From positions 18,370,533 to 18,434,532 of the forward strand of contig JAKZAP010000001.1 in the NCBI GenBank assembly GCA_023053575.1: 64,000 nucleotides of DNA, written 5' to 3'. This DNA comes from Branchinecta lynchi (Eukaryota; Arthropoda; Branchiopoda; Anostraca; Branchinectidae). The notes beneath the pieces were generated by a model. That model was not told the origin of the DNA, did no database searches, and saw only the letters and a list, made by a program, of their open reading frames with translations. The translations under genes and the position numbers were made by a program. Below, piece after piece: positions 22,494 through 33,312 of the stretch (within the stretch, counting starts at the first letter, position 1; each line of letters begins with the position of its first letter).

Positions 22494-25322
22494 CAGATGC
22501 GTTACTATCCAAAATGTTTTTTTTTTGGGGGGGGGGGAGGGGGAGCAAGGTATTTACCGACTGGCTGGTCATTTTTACCGACTTTTCTTGCGGAATAACG
22601 ACTGTTTTGACAAAAAGTTGGCTGATTTAAAAAAGGACCTTTTTAAGAAAAATCGACTAGGGAAAAATCAACTGTTTTGAAGAAAAATCGGGATCGACTA
22701 AAAGTAGGAAAGGAAAGGTAGAAAGAAAAGCAGGCAAAGATACTAAAACCAAGAAGGGCAAACTAAAATGGGGCAAGATTTACCAGAAATCGAGTCTACG
22801 CCTGTACCAACGACAAATTATATAGTAAAACAAGTGCCGCAGGCAAAAATTTGAAAAAGTGGCAAGCCTTTCCTCTGTTTAGTATCTTGTAAGGGATCGG
22901 CAACTTAAATTGTTTAAAGTTCACCTTTTCTCCTTTCAGCATTCGAAAAACTTGCAAGCTGCACCTTGCTTTTCCTCTGTTTAGTATCTCGTCAGGGGTC
23001 GGCAACTTACAATGCCGGTAATATGCCGACCCTTCAGTTAACTGAGAATTGTAGTTGCCGACCTCTCAAAGCTACTAAAACGAGGAACGGAACAGTGAAC
23101 TATGCATTTTGATAGTGCCGACCTATGAAAGACGAATAAATTACAATTACCATTTTTTTCCTCGTTTCAGTACCCTATCCGTGACAAGTTAGGAAAACCA
23201 GGAAAGAAATGGTGGACATGAAATATCTTAGTTGCCGACCCCTCGCTAGACTCGGATGATTTTAGTCGCCTACCGAGAGGGTACTAAAAGGAGGAAAAAG
23301 TGAACTTTTACAACTGTAAGTTGCCGGGATACTAAACAGAAGAAAAGCACGGTGCAGCTTGCCAGTTTTTCGAATACTAAAAGGAGGAAAAGGTGAACTT
23401 TTACAAATGTAAGTTGCCGACCCTTCATGGGATACTAAACAGACGAAAAGCTTGCCAGTGGTTTGAATCCTCGCTTTCTCGTAATTCTTTCCCCGTTTAA
23501 GTTTGCCCTTCCTAGCAGTGCTTCCACTTTCTTTTTCTGAAAATCAGTAACCGCTCCGAAAAAATCAGGAGATTATCTGGAGAAATTTTTCAGAAATCGG
23601 GGAAAAACTCGAGAGTTTTAAAAACAGTGGTTATATCTTAAAAATAAATTATATAGTTAGCTTTGTTACAAAAAAGTCATTGAGTAACTGCATTCAACTA
23701 AGTATCACGTAAAAATACTAATTTCATTCGTCATACAAATGATATCGATGCGCAAATGATACACATATAACCCTTGTGATAGCAAGGCAGATATTTCCGT
23801 TCGCACTTCTAAATTTAAAGGACACTTAAAAGGTTCCTCGGTGCTTTGAGGTCTACTTAAATTTCTCTTTGCATTTCCATAAGAGCTGGGGCCCCAAACA
23901 TTGCAAATTCGAGAAACAGCGTGGCTTTCTCGACTGAAAATTAGTCGAATTTGCTGCGTCGGTTTATGAAATGGGTACGTTCGTCGGTGAGGAAACTGAA
24001 AATCTTTGGTAACCCGGCCGTTTACACCCTGAGGACAGTCAACAGACTGAAATTAGAGAGTTATCCAGCAATTTAGTTTAAAATGTGTCGAACCGATATA
24101 AACTCTTCAAGCTTCCCAGGGCTTCTGATAAAGACCTTTGAGCCCTTAGTTATCAAAAGCATCGATTAGTCATCTTTGTCATCAGGGGCGTTGCAAGTTC
24201 ATTTTTGTTTCGGGGAGGGGGGAGCCAAAAAAATTTCACGAATCTGCCAGAAATTCCACCGAATCCTTGAAACTTACAATTTGAATTATTTCAAATTAAT
24301 TGCAAAAATGAAGCGACTACATGGACTATGTATTACTCAACACCATTCCAGCAGCAGTTTCTAACTTCTGTACATACGACGAGAATAAACTTGAGAGTTC
24401 CATGCAAAACTCAGGAAGTTCACATTTCGCACAGCTTCTTCCCAAACAAAGTCTGGGTTTTAACGTTGATCAAACCCTAAGATCCCGAGGATTTCCAAAA
24501 ATATTTCCAACCGAAGAGAGCGAGGTTCTGGCAGCAGCTTCCACATACTATTTTAAAGCCATCGCCTCCGGCAAAATTTTAAGTTTGCTTTTTCTGCCAA
24601 AATTCAGCTATTTACCAAATAGATTCTAGTTTACAATGTTCTCAGCCTAAACTGTCGAAAACCCCACCTAAATGACGTGCCCTTCCAACAAATGAAGAAA
24701 ACTGTGAAAGTCGCCGCAGGCGAAGTTTTTGGAAACATTTATGATCGCTCATCTTTTCGGATACATAATAAAATGGCAGGGACCAGAGTTTTACTCGACC
24801 ATCTTCTCTCAGTGCTTACAAAGAAGGTTTATATCGGATTATTTTTTAATCAATTTACTTTTGTGAAAAAACGTACGTTTTTGCACAAAGGTAAATAATA
24901 TTGCAACCATGCGCCGAAGGCGAATATTTCGCAACACTGCCATTTCTTCGCTGAAATAAAGAGATTAAGCCCGAATGTGAAATCCAAGAATTGTGACCTT
25001 GTTGTAATTTTGGCAAGATTACGAAAATCGGGAGATTATCGGGAGAAACTTTCTGTCAGGAGATCTCCAAGAAACTCGGGAGATCTTCCGAGAAATCGGG
25101 AGGAGTGGAAGCACTGCTTCCTAGTCTTAGTATCTATGCCTGCTTTTCTTTTGCCTTTCCATTCCTGCTTTTAGTAGATCCCAGAAAAATCGACTGTTTC
25201 CGAAAAAACAAAATCGACTGTATTTACAAGAAATCGCAGCGTTTCGCGCTGATTCTGCTATTTTTTACAGACTGGCCAACAAATTGGGGGGGGGGGCGTC
25301 CCCTCCATACGTAACGCCCCTA
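22494..25322. mobile_element. 2.8-kb element nested inside the 5-kb element
   Basis: The left end CAGATGCGTTACTA and the reverse complement of the right end, TAGGGGCGTTACGTA, are related. Flanks TCTGCTAG (22486-22493) and TATGCTAG (25323-25330) match at 7 of 8 bases. Runs of 11 G and 12 G lie about 20-25 bp inside each end, followed on both arms by the block 'TTTACNGACTGGC', so the subterminal parts are also inverted. No coding. A further relative starts at 63350. Confidence 0.6.
22820..23470. repeat. Internal inverted and tandem repeats of the nested element
   Basis: Blocks built on AGTTGCCGACCCTTCA, GATACTAAACAGA and GGAGGAAAAGGTGAACTTTT recur. On the plus strand they lie at about 23280-23460; on the minus strand at about 22855-23010. 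The two groups would pair as a stem around an unpaired centre. Spacing is irregular. Confidence 0.6.
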
Positions 25323-25559
25323 TATGCTAGTGTTAAAGCACATCTGAAAAGCCTTCGTAAAATTCGGAAAAATCATACAACTCGAAAATGATCCAGTTAG
25401 ATGTTAAAGTTATTCTAAAAGCGAACTTCGCGTTCTTCATTTGCTGTGTATGGCATCTTCTGTCACGTATTGAGACTTGGACCTAATTTCGTGGTAAAGT
25501 CGCAGATGAAGAGGCAGATATAAACCTTTTAGGTGTGCTTGAATGTGCTGCATGGGGAG

Positions 25560-26480
25560 AGACATAATGCTTCTATCGGGCGAAAGACGAAAGTTTGTTT
25601 CGTCAATGAATCGGGGTTTGTTTTTACACAGAAAGAATCAAATCCTGCAAAGCAGATTTAAGTTGCAATTTTTCAGATGTAGCTCACTGTAGCTTCACCT
25701 GTTTTAGTTTCGTCATGAAAGTACTGTGTGTCGAATGAAACAAATCAAACAAAATGAAACAATAATGAAACAAAAGTACATAAAAACTACAGTGAACTAC
25801 ATCCGGAAAAAAACGCAACTCAAGTCTCGTCGGCGAACCGGCGTCTATTTCTATCTGGAAACTCCTGTCGGGCGAAGACCACAACTTTTTTACGCCCGTA
25901 AATCCGGAATTTTTTTTGTTAAATGAACTGGCAAAACTATTTTCTTCTTTTTGATTCTGAGGAAGTCTATTTTTAAGTGATTACTTTTTTTGGTATTAGT
26001 TTGGAACAAACAACTTTTTTTATAGCACAACAAACGGATACGTCAGCTGAAAAATGAGCTTAAGTGGGAAAAACCTACTTTGTTTTCGATGGGCACTATT
26101 TTGTCACGTTTTTTAATTCCTGATTTCACAGATATTCTTTACTTTTCATTGGGATCGCAAAAGGCGCTCTGCTCCTCGTCGTTCACGTCCGTAAATCCGA
26201 ATTTTTTTTATTTTAAAGCACTGCCAAACCTGTTTTCTCATTTTGTATCTGAATAAATGTGTCTTTAACGGGACTTTTTTGCTACTAATTCGGAACAAAT
26301 CTACTTTGAGTCTACTTTATTTTCTATGGCCACAATTTTGTCACTATTTTTGACCGACAGATTTGTGATTTTATAGCTATTTTTTACTTTTCAGTGGGAT
26401 CGCAAAAAGACGCTCTGCTCCTCGACGTTTCACAAAATTTGCCTTTGACGCATTTCGTAGTATTCTCTATTCAGAGGAAC
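25560..26480. repeat. Diverged TTGTCGGGCG-type repeat DNA
   Basis: TCGGGCGAAAGACGAAAG, CGTCGGGCGAAGACCACAA-like units and two modules of GTGGGATCGCAAAAAGACGC-type (about 26150 and 26396), followed by GACGCATTTCGTAGTATTCT, which also occurs at 42838. Related to the tandem-repeat elements at 41980 and 47567. Confidence 0.5.
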
Positions 26481-26563
26481 GATGTGTCATTTACTCTCTA
26501 GACAAGGCAGATTAAAAAATTTCGCCTGTGAAAGCTTTCCTCTTTAGCGAAAGCTGAAATGTA

Positions 26564-26604
26564 AAGCTGAGGCTATGAAGCCTCAGCTTGTAATTTCGAT
26601 TACA
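26564..26604. repeat. Two consecutive hairpins
   Basis: AAGCTGAGGCT, loop ATGA, AGCCTCAGCTT (perfect 11-bp stem, 26564-26589), directly followed by TGTAAT, loop TTCG, ATTACA. A TTCG tetraloop is unusually stable in RNA. No function known; inside the 5-kb element. Confidence 0.5.
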
Positions 26605-27171
26605 AGAATAATTCCAGCTGATGTATTGCAGCTGGTTTTTCACCGGCTCTATTATTTGTTGATGGAAAATTGCACCATTGCCGCGTAGTGGCAACAGTTC
26701 ATTTTTGTCGGTACGTGCGAGTCGTGTATTACGATCCAGGAGTCTTTGGAATGAGGGGTATCATCCCCCCCCCTGCCTGAGTGCTTCGGGCCACCCCTAG
26801 GTCTACCATGTCTTCCAAAATGAAAACAGTATTTTAAGCTTTTCATGTCCTATAGTGTGCGAAAGAGTTGTCGGCGAACTTGAACCTTTTGGCGAAGTTT
26901 GCGTTGCGTGACTATCAAAACGCGGCTAGGCCGAAAAAACGCTAAAAAGTCGTTAGTACAAAGCGAAATACCGGCGAAAGGTGGGTTTTCACAAGCATAT
27001 AATCCCATAAGGGAGCTAGGGATAATACAAAAGGCAGATTAAGCAAGAGGGGTCCTTTCAAGAAAGGGGAAACAAAACTTCAAATCGCGAAAGGTCAAAC
27101 TCAAAGAAGAAGTGTTCTGTTCAAACAATGTTCACAACGGATACGTCAGCTACGATTCTTCATCAGCGATA

Positions 27172-27203
27172 TTTCGGCCCTTCTTGGCAGGGGTCCTCGT
27201 CAG
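27172..27203 (-). ncRNA. Hammerhead-ribozyme-like core, best copy
   Basis: On the minus strand: CTGACGA, then GGACCCCTGCCAAGAAGGGCC able to form stem II with one bulged A, then GAAA. This fits the hammerhead core CUGANGA-stemII-GAAA. TATCGC follows and could open stem III. Stem I pairing with the sequence after the presumed GTATC cleavage site is weak, so activity is uncertain. Confidence 0.45.
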
Positions 27204-27274
27204 GCTGTCAATCCTCTGGTTCAACTTCGGGAAGGTTGAATCCTTCCCCGAAGTTGAACCAGAGGATTGACAGC

Positions 27275-27306
27275 CTGACGAGGACCCTTGCCAAGGAGGG
27301 CCCAAA
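27275..27306 (+). ncRNA. Hammerhead-like core, mutated GAAA
   Basis: The opposite arm of the palindromic insertion: CTGACGA, then GGACCCTTGCCAAGGAGGGC, but the GAAA box reads CAAA. Expected to be inactive. Confidence 0.4.
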
Positions 27307-28463
27307 TATCGCTGATGAAGAATCGTAGCTGATGTATCCGTTGTAAAATGTTTGAATAAATGTTTCAAAGTCAGCTTGGGCTCAAAAAATATTTAGAAGT
27401 GTTCTGATCATTTTCCGTGACAACCAATGTAAAGGAGGGATTGCATTTTGTTCAAGTTCCCGATTAAGCTGTCTATTCAACCCATTTATCACATTTTATT
27501 ACCCTTCCAAAATGCTAAAGGTCCTGATGACGTAGCATAAATACTGGAAAATAGAAGAAAAACGGCAACGGAGATACGCTGAAACGTCAGATTCTTTCCT
27601 TAATTCTTTGGTGCGGGGTGCTAGATGGATTTACGGATTAGAATAATATTGTGGTGGTTCAAAGCAGAAAAGAGAGGGAGTCCCGAAAATGCACAAATTG
27701 TTCTCTATCTGTTAGAAACTTTGAAGTTATCGGACTGGGAAGAACATTGCCAGAGGGGACAGAAAGCACCCGTTTATTTCCCATACTTATGAAAAATGAG
27801 TGCATCTTATCTCTGAGAAACAAGACCAAAGGTTTTAGTGGGATCTCAAATAGCCATGAATCTATATGGGAGTTGTAGATCCAGAAGGGTTCCAGTTCTG
27901 GCGAGAATCTGTAAACTTCTTTGTCATTCCTCATCAAGCTCTTCGCTGTATCTATCTTTAATTTCCAGTCTAGACAAGACAGCGACTGGATTATCAATAC
28001 GCGCTGAAATAATATCAAGCAATGTTTTTTACGTCTACATACGCGATTTTATCATTTTCAGGATGCTAGGATGCTGTGTTCTTTTCCAGTCCACCTTAGA
28101 TTGCTGATGTATTGATTTATCCGGTCGCGAAGCCAAGAAGACAGTTGGGTTCAACATCCTTATCGTCTTCATACCAACACTAACAACTCGGTAGATACGT
28201 TGCTTGAAAAATACAAAGCTAGGTGCAAGGTAATATTTCCACTGGTTTCTTCTCATCGTTTTTTTCCGGCGTCTCAAACCATCTCCAACCATCCCTACTA
28301 CTTCGAGAACGTCATTTTCCCCTCTTGCATCACTTTGCCTCTATTTCGCTTCACTCTGCCCCACATCAAGTTGTGCCGTGAACTTTCGAGCGAGCAACCT
28401 CTCAGACACATAAGACGAGACAAGATTCGGATTCCGACGCACAACCAACAAGACTAAAAATAT

Positions 28464-28835
28464 TTGATGGGATCCGAAAAGGAAAGGCTGATTAGACTTG
28501 TTCATTCAGACAACCAACATACTTCACCAGATCCCGGAAGCAATTGCCCACTTTGTTGCACTGGGCAAGATACCATTGACCACCTTCTAGGACAGTGCCA
28601 AGAGCTTCCTTCATTGGGTTTAGTTGGGATGGCTGGTGGTGTTCTCTTCCCTGGTATCTTAAAGTCGACAAATAAAAGTGTAATCCGTGAGGTAGTTTCT
28701 TTCGTTTTGAATGCAATGAAAAGAAGAAAATAGTTTGTGTTTCATTATTAGTGTTATAAATTGTTGTTGGCGCTTCAGGAATCTGTTGTATGGCCGTATT
28801 AGGCTTTTTCCAATAAATTATTATTATTATTATTA

Positions 28836-28868
<33 letters not shown>
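28464..28868 (+). pseudogene. Non-LTR retrotransposon ORF2 C-terminus and 3' end
   Basis: An 89-codon frame (28464-28733) carries CPLCCTGQDTIDHLLGQC, a C-x2-C-x8-H-x4-C motif typical of the zinc-finger-like C-terminus of non-LTR ORF2 proteins. The frame ends at KRRK with TAG. About 50 bp later comes a hairpin (TTG...CAA outer, GGCC...GGC inner, 28786-28813), then AATAAATT and a long ATT repeat (28814-28866). The upstream 300 bp are full of stops and frameshifts, so this is a truncated, dead copy. An I-like clade would suit the trinucleotide tail; that is inference. Confidence 0.7.
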
Positions 28869-28871
<3 letters not shown>

Positions 28872-28963
28872 CCTAATCGGCCTCTATATCAGTTCCACTA
28901 CGTAGTTTCTTTGTGCTTTATGTTCAGTCGGAATAATTTCTTCTTTCTGAAATTTCCGGGTAA

Positions 28964-29125
28964 TAGTGCGAACACACGATGAGGATTTCCCGGCCGGATT
29001 TCCTGCAATTTCATCATCAAGTTGAAATTTTTTCAGCTTTTCGATATGGAAGTGATGATGGTGCCGTAAATCCTGGCAGGAATTCCCGCCCGGGAGCTCC
29101 CGATCCTCATCGTGTGTTCGCACTA
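28964..29125. mobile_element. 162-bp MITE with 3-bp TAA target duplication
   Basis: Terminal repeats TAGTGCGAACACACGATGAG and its exact complement at 29105-29125. TAA flanks both sides (28961-28963 and 29126-29128). A trinucleotide TAA duplication suggests the PIF/Harbinger superfamily; the assignment is inference. Confidence 0.8.
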
Positions 29126-29236
29126 TAACAGTAACCTCTGATCGTACCGTTTATCGCTACAAACAGAGCTCAGACTAACTGATGCGGTCTTAGTATCCCT
29201 CTGACGCGCCTACCAACCGGATTCTGCGCGAAGCAG

Positions 29237-29604
29237 ACTGTCAGAAGTTTCATAACAGATAACACAAGGATGCGCAGTTTCAACCGACAACGTGTAACAG
29301 ATAACACTTGGGATGTTATCTGTTGTATTTGAAAACATTCTGCAGGAACTGTTATGCATAATAAGCTTTGCTGGGAGGAGCCAAAACACAGCTAAAAAAG
29401 CATCTACTGACTTTATTCTTTATCGTCATGATGTCGGAAAACTCAGCAGATGCTTTTTGGCGGTTTTTCGGCTCTTCGGGATGGTAACACTTATTATGCA
29501 TAACATTTTGAAACACAACAGACAACATCCGAAGCGTTATCTGTTGTGCATTATTTGTTGAAACCGCGCATCCTTGTGTTATCCGTTATGAAACTTCTGA
29601 CAGT
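29237..29604. mobile_element. 368-bp foldback MITE, ACTGTCAGAAGTTTC ends
   Basis: Long terminal inverted repeats of about 48 bp: ACTGTCAGAAGTTTCATAAC at the left, running through AAGGATGCGC, and its complement at the right. A second inverted pair lies inside (ATGCATAATAAG with CTTATTATGCAT; AGCATCTACTGA with TCAGCAGATGCT), so the RNA or DNA would fold over most of its length. A shorter relative is at 60469-60661. Confidence 0.8.
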
Positions 29605-30764
29605 TTATCGACTAAGCAGGAACAAAAACTGTGACAGATCGATTCAACACGTCAGCATACCCCATTATCGACGCCACAACTCGATCAAGGAATTGCACGG
29701 AACTATTTCCAATCCGTTTTTTGCCGCATTCCGGCTGAGTAGTAATCCTTCTTTTTTCTTACCCCTTTTCAAATCTCTAACCGACTTCAAACTGATTTTA
29801 CTGGATCCTGGGGGAATTAATTTTTGGAGGCGAAAATAAAGTTCAGCTATTGATTCAGCATGTCCCCTGCCATTGAAATACGGCCTTCTTAGCTTGAAAC
29901 AAACATGTTTGTCATGCCTTAATTTGAAACGGCCCCAACATCCCTAAATGTAAATCTAATACATGACCTGTACTATGACATAAAGGTGAAAAGAGCCCCA
30001 CATCAACAACAAAATAGCTCATCTCGTTTCGGATTTATTGTGCTAAAAGCCAGAAAGACGGACAGATGGACTAACAGCCAAAAAGACAGAGAGATGTATG
30101 TCATACGAAGTCATGGGTGTTGAACCCCCCCCCCCCCCCCCCGCAGCAAGTCATGGAATAGCGAAATTCCAAAAGAAAGGTAGTCTTGGAATATTTCTTT
30201 GTTTACAGTGAGGTCAGAGACAGAGATGGACAAAAAGCCTGCTGTATCCATAGATTTCTGAAAGTTCCGTCTCGCAATGTGGATTATATCCCTAAACAAA
30301 GCGAGATTGCTGCCAATGCTGCCATTTCAACAAAGAGCATTGGAGCTGAATGTATTGTTTGTTATTACACAGCAATAACTCAGGACTTTCCGACCCTACT
30401 TCACTGATACTTTTGCTGAAATCAACAAAACATTTCCGAGCACTCTTTTGAACAAACAAGCTAAGTTCTCCAGTACACCAGGATTATCTGACAGTGGAAT
30501 TTATTGCAAGACGTCTTGTTTTCTGGAATACCATCTTCCATACCGACTTGATACTTTTAATATATTCTAACGAGCAGGTAGCTGTTATTGAGGTTCTGGA
30601 AGTGGTCTGATGCAAATTGATGAGGAAGGTACATGGCGCAAAGGGCAAGAGGACTAAAACGAGGCACGGATACTAAAAGAACGCACGGCATACTGAAAGA
30701 AAGTACAGCACCAGGAGGCACGCACCCTTCATGCCGTCTTTTATTGTGCCGTGCCTTTTATACT

Positions 30765-30985
30765 CTTGATGACTATCTCTCCTTGCCGATGCAATGTCTC
30801 CAGCCTCTCCGGGTAGCTAGTGGAAGAAAGGCAGAAGTGGTGTCACAGCTGCTCCGAAAGATCGCGGTGATTGATTGACACAGGGTTTGAGTCGTTGAGT
30901 TTGATTCGTGCAGACACGGTTACTCCTTCTTCCTGAGGATCAATGGAGTGTTTTGGACTTCGTCAGATAGAGTACTGATATTCGT
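30765..30985 (-). repeat. GAAGAAGGAGTAAGCGTG dispersed repeat, copy 3
   Basis: Minus-strand copy (ATACTCTTGATGACTATCTC at the left, TTACTCCTTCTTCCTGAGGA at the right on the plus strand). Confidence 0.6.
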
Positions 30986-32164
30986 TGGATGTGCCTCATG
31001 CACCATGCCGTGCCATCACTTAGCTGATCCTTGGCCAAGTCACTTTTTGCATTTTAGTGTTTAAAACGACAAGTGCGCAAGCACTCAGACGTGGAGTGTG
31101 AAAGTAAAACGTTTATCACATTTTATATGCAAACAGCTTTTAGAACCAAGAGATTTCACATCCCCGATAACAAGACAAGTATTGACATAACCTAAATTGT
31201 AATCATCCCACTTTAAAAGCTTTAAATGTAAACACACCGCAAGTATAAGTCCAAAGAAATGTTACAGATCTTGCATGAACAGCGAGCCAGTCCGACCCTT
31301 TAAACCTCTTTTCCATTAGCAAGGCAATAATAAGTACAATAAACCAAATCGTAGCAGCCTAATACCCCCTTTGTCACAATTCATTAAAAACGGCATATCA
31401 TCGATCATATGACAAGACAGGCCTGTTTCCAACTGTTCGTTGAAGATTAAAAGTACGACGCCTCGTCTTATTTGTTGCTGTTGCACCAAAATCCTCATCG
31501 ATAGATATATCTCCCCAAATATACAAGAGTTGGACTTGAGACCTGTCATAGACGAGCTTAACTCATAAGAAATCGTAGCAAATATGAAAGATTTTTCTTT
31601 ACAGTGAGTACAAGGAATTTCCAACTCTGCCCTGAACTGGGGGGGGGACCCCCAAAGGGCAGAACTAGACCCCAATACACACAAGTGTACCAAGTTTGAG
31701 CTTGATACTTGCACTCGTTCACGAGCTATGAGCTCCGCAAAATATGATGAAAACCGAAAGCTGCTACAGCGCTCGCAACAGTGAATTGTTCCAAGGAGCA
31801 CTCCACTAAAAACTTTTGGAAAACCTTTTTTTGTGCCTGATTTCAAGACCTGTTCCTGTTATGTTGTGCAGTGTCTGAATTCCTAGATGAACAATATCAC
31901 CAAAATAGGCACTTCTTCCATTTTCCTTTTCTCCTCTTCCTTTATATTCTTTTTTTTTTCTTTTTTTTTTCCATTTTCCGGGTATTCATGAAAGTATATT
32001 TTTGAAATGTAATCCATCAATGACGAGTAAACATTTATTCTGTATTTCTTACTTAATTCTAAGTTTACTATAATTGTATTGTATACATTGCATGTCTAGA
32101 AGATCAAGTACGCTTCAGCCAAAGCGTACTGCGTATGGCATGCATTTTGGGTCAAAATTGTTAA

Positions 32165-32570
32165 AAATGTTGCCGAGAATACTCGAAATGTCGCCGAGAA
32201 TCCATGAAATGTAGCCGAGAATGCTGTTTTTGTCGCCGAGATTTTTGTGTGTATCCGAGACTGCAATGTTTGTTGCCGAGAATGACAACTTTTTAGCCGA
32301 GATTTTCACTGAAAAACGTGTCGCCGAGAAATACGGATATGTGTTCGAAACCAAAAATCTAGTTCCCGAGATGGAACAAAGTGTCGCCGAGATTGCTAGA
32401 AATGTCGCCGAGATTTCGCTTAATGTCGCCGAGAATGCATGAAATATCGCCGAGATTTCTTTGAAAATAACATACAATTGAAAAAAGTGTCGCCGAGACT
32501 TGGAAAAAAAAAAATACAGCTTAGAACGAAAAATCTGATTTTTGAGATCGGAACAAATGTAGCCGACTTG
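32165..32570. repeat. 21-bp-period minisatellite with conserved GTCGCCGAGA half
   Basis: About 16 copies of (G/T)(T/A)(C/A/T)GCCGAGA. CCGAGA cores start at 32173, 32194, 32215, 32236, 32255, 32276, 32297, 32324, 32366, 32387, 32408, 32429, 32450 and 32493, with decayed ones at about 32344 and 32563. Spacing is 19-22 bp, or multiples of it, in most cases. The other half of each unit (about 11 bp) varies freely. The plus strand reads heptads such as NVAEISL and SVAEIAR. The minus strand is open for 120 codons (32477-32115) with heptads such as ISATFLA. Confidence 0.9.
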
Positions 32571-32784
32571 GTGGTTGGTGAGGTCCTCCTTATTGTTCTA
32601 TTTGTAAGTCCGGAACAAGTGTGATTCTTCGTTGCAGTACATACTCACTACCATTGTAAGTGCTATATTTGCTATTGCACTCTTGTTGGTATTAGTCTAC
32701 TCAATAAACAATGTGAATGTGAACAACAGTTGCTCAAAAGTAAGATCCACAGGAAGTTTCAAAGGAAAGGATATGGCTCAGAGG

Positions 32785-33312
32785 AAGGGGCGTTGCGAAA
32801 TGGGGGGGGGGGGTGCAACATTCGGTAACTTATTCGGTATAATTGCCAGGATTCGGTAGTTACCACGAACATGAAGAGGTCGAGTGAAGAACTGGTCGCA
32901 GACAAAAGGACTGATCTATGATTTCATCGATATTCCTTACTTTTATTTGTAGCCTAAAAACAAGCTCTTATCAGAAATGTCTTGAAAATTCTGCCTGTGG
33001 CGCTTTTCATAATATTAACTATTTTCAGGAAAGGTGCGTCATTTAGCTAGGTTTTAAACCAGTTTTAGGGATCGCGATTTTTCGAAACCCTAAAAGCTAG
33101 AACCTGCATGGAAATAGCTGAACTTTGCAGGAAAAAACGAACTTAAAAAATCTCGCCTGCGGCGCTCACTTTATGTGATCATGGCTAGTAATGACTAGTC
33201 ATAGAGTAGCTGCTGCTGCCGGGATGTCGCTCTATCTGGTTTCTGGAAATTCTTAGGATCCTGGTGTTTGGGCTCTGCACCCAACTACAAAAATTCACTT
33301 GCGACGCCCCTG
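32785..33312. mobile_element. 528-bp CAGGGGCGTCGCAAG-type element
   Basis: The left end AAGGGGCGTTGCGAAATG and the complement of the right end, CAGGGGCGTCGCAAGTG, are related. Flanks CTCAGAGG (32777-32784) and CTCACAGG (33313-33320) match at 7 of 8 bases, a hAT-like footprint. It carries a G run near the left end and the CTCGCCTGCGGCGCTCACTT module. Its right half is included in the left arm of the giant palindrome. Confidence 0.65.

Larger units (their letters stand above)
21822..26799. mobile_element. Probable 5-kb hAT-like element with nested insertions
   Basis: The left end CAGGGGTGGCCCGAAG and the right end CTTCGGGCCACCCCTA are inverted repeats with one mismatch at the tip. The flanks are TGTCTACC (21814-21821) and GGTCTACC (26800-26807), a 7-of-8 duplication. 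G/C runs lie just inside both ends. No transposase remnant is readable, so this is a non-autonomous or gutted element. Its bulk is repeat DNA, including a second element at 22494-25322. Independent insertion of two short MITEs with matching ends is the alternative, but the matched flanks argue against it. Confidence 0.6.
27120..27394. mobile_element. Head-to-head (palindromic) insertion with 12-bp target duplication
   Basis: 275 bp that are nearly self-complementary around 27240. Both arms carry ACGGATACGTCAGCTACG-like, CAGCGATATTTCGGCCC, TTGGCA(A/G)GGGTCCTCGTCAG and CCTCTGGTTCAACTTC. The right arm is longer and ends GGGCTCAAAAAATATTT. AGAAGTGTTCTG flanks both sides (27108-27119 and 27395-27406). 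A long duplication and an inverted 5' truncation suggest retro-insertion, as with Penelope-like elements or retrozymes, not a cut-and-paste MITE. Confidence 0.75.

Noticed and set aside
24182..25322. A third nested element starting CAGGGGCGTTGCAAG
   Set aside because: The left end is convincing, but the only right end nearby pairs better with 22494 by target duplication, so a separate element cannot be bounded.
27128..27368. Matching open frames on both strands
   Set aside because: They are mirror images made by the palindromic insertion; the near-identical translations simply reflect self-complementarity.
31316..31846. A 176-codon open frame on the minus strand
   Set aside because: No recognisable domain. 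It runs across a repeat-like CAAGTTTGAGCTTGATAC stretch and a C-run, and codon use looks random.
32165..32570. Repeat-spacer array resembling CRISPR
   Set aside because: The repeats are only 10 bp with 11-bp spacers, there are no cas genes, and the window is clearly eukaryotic. It is kept as a minisatellite.
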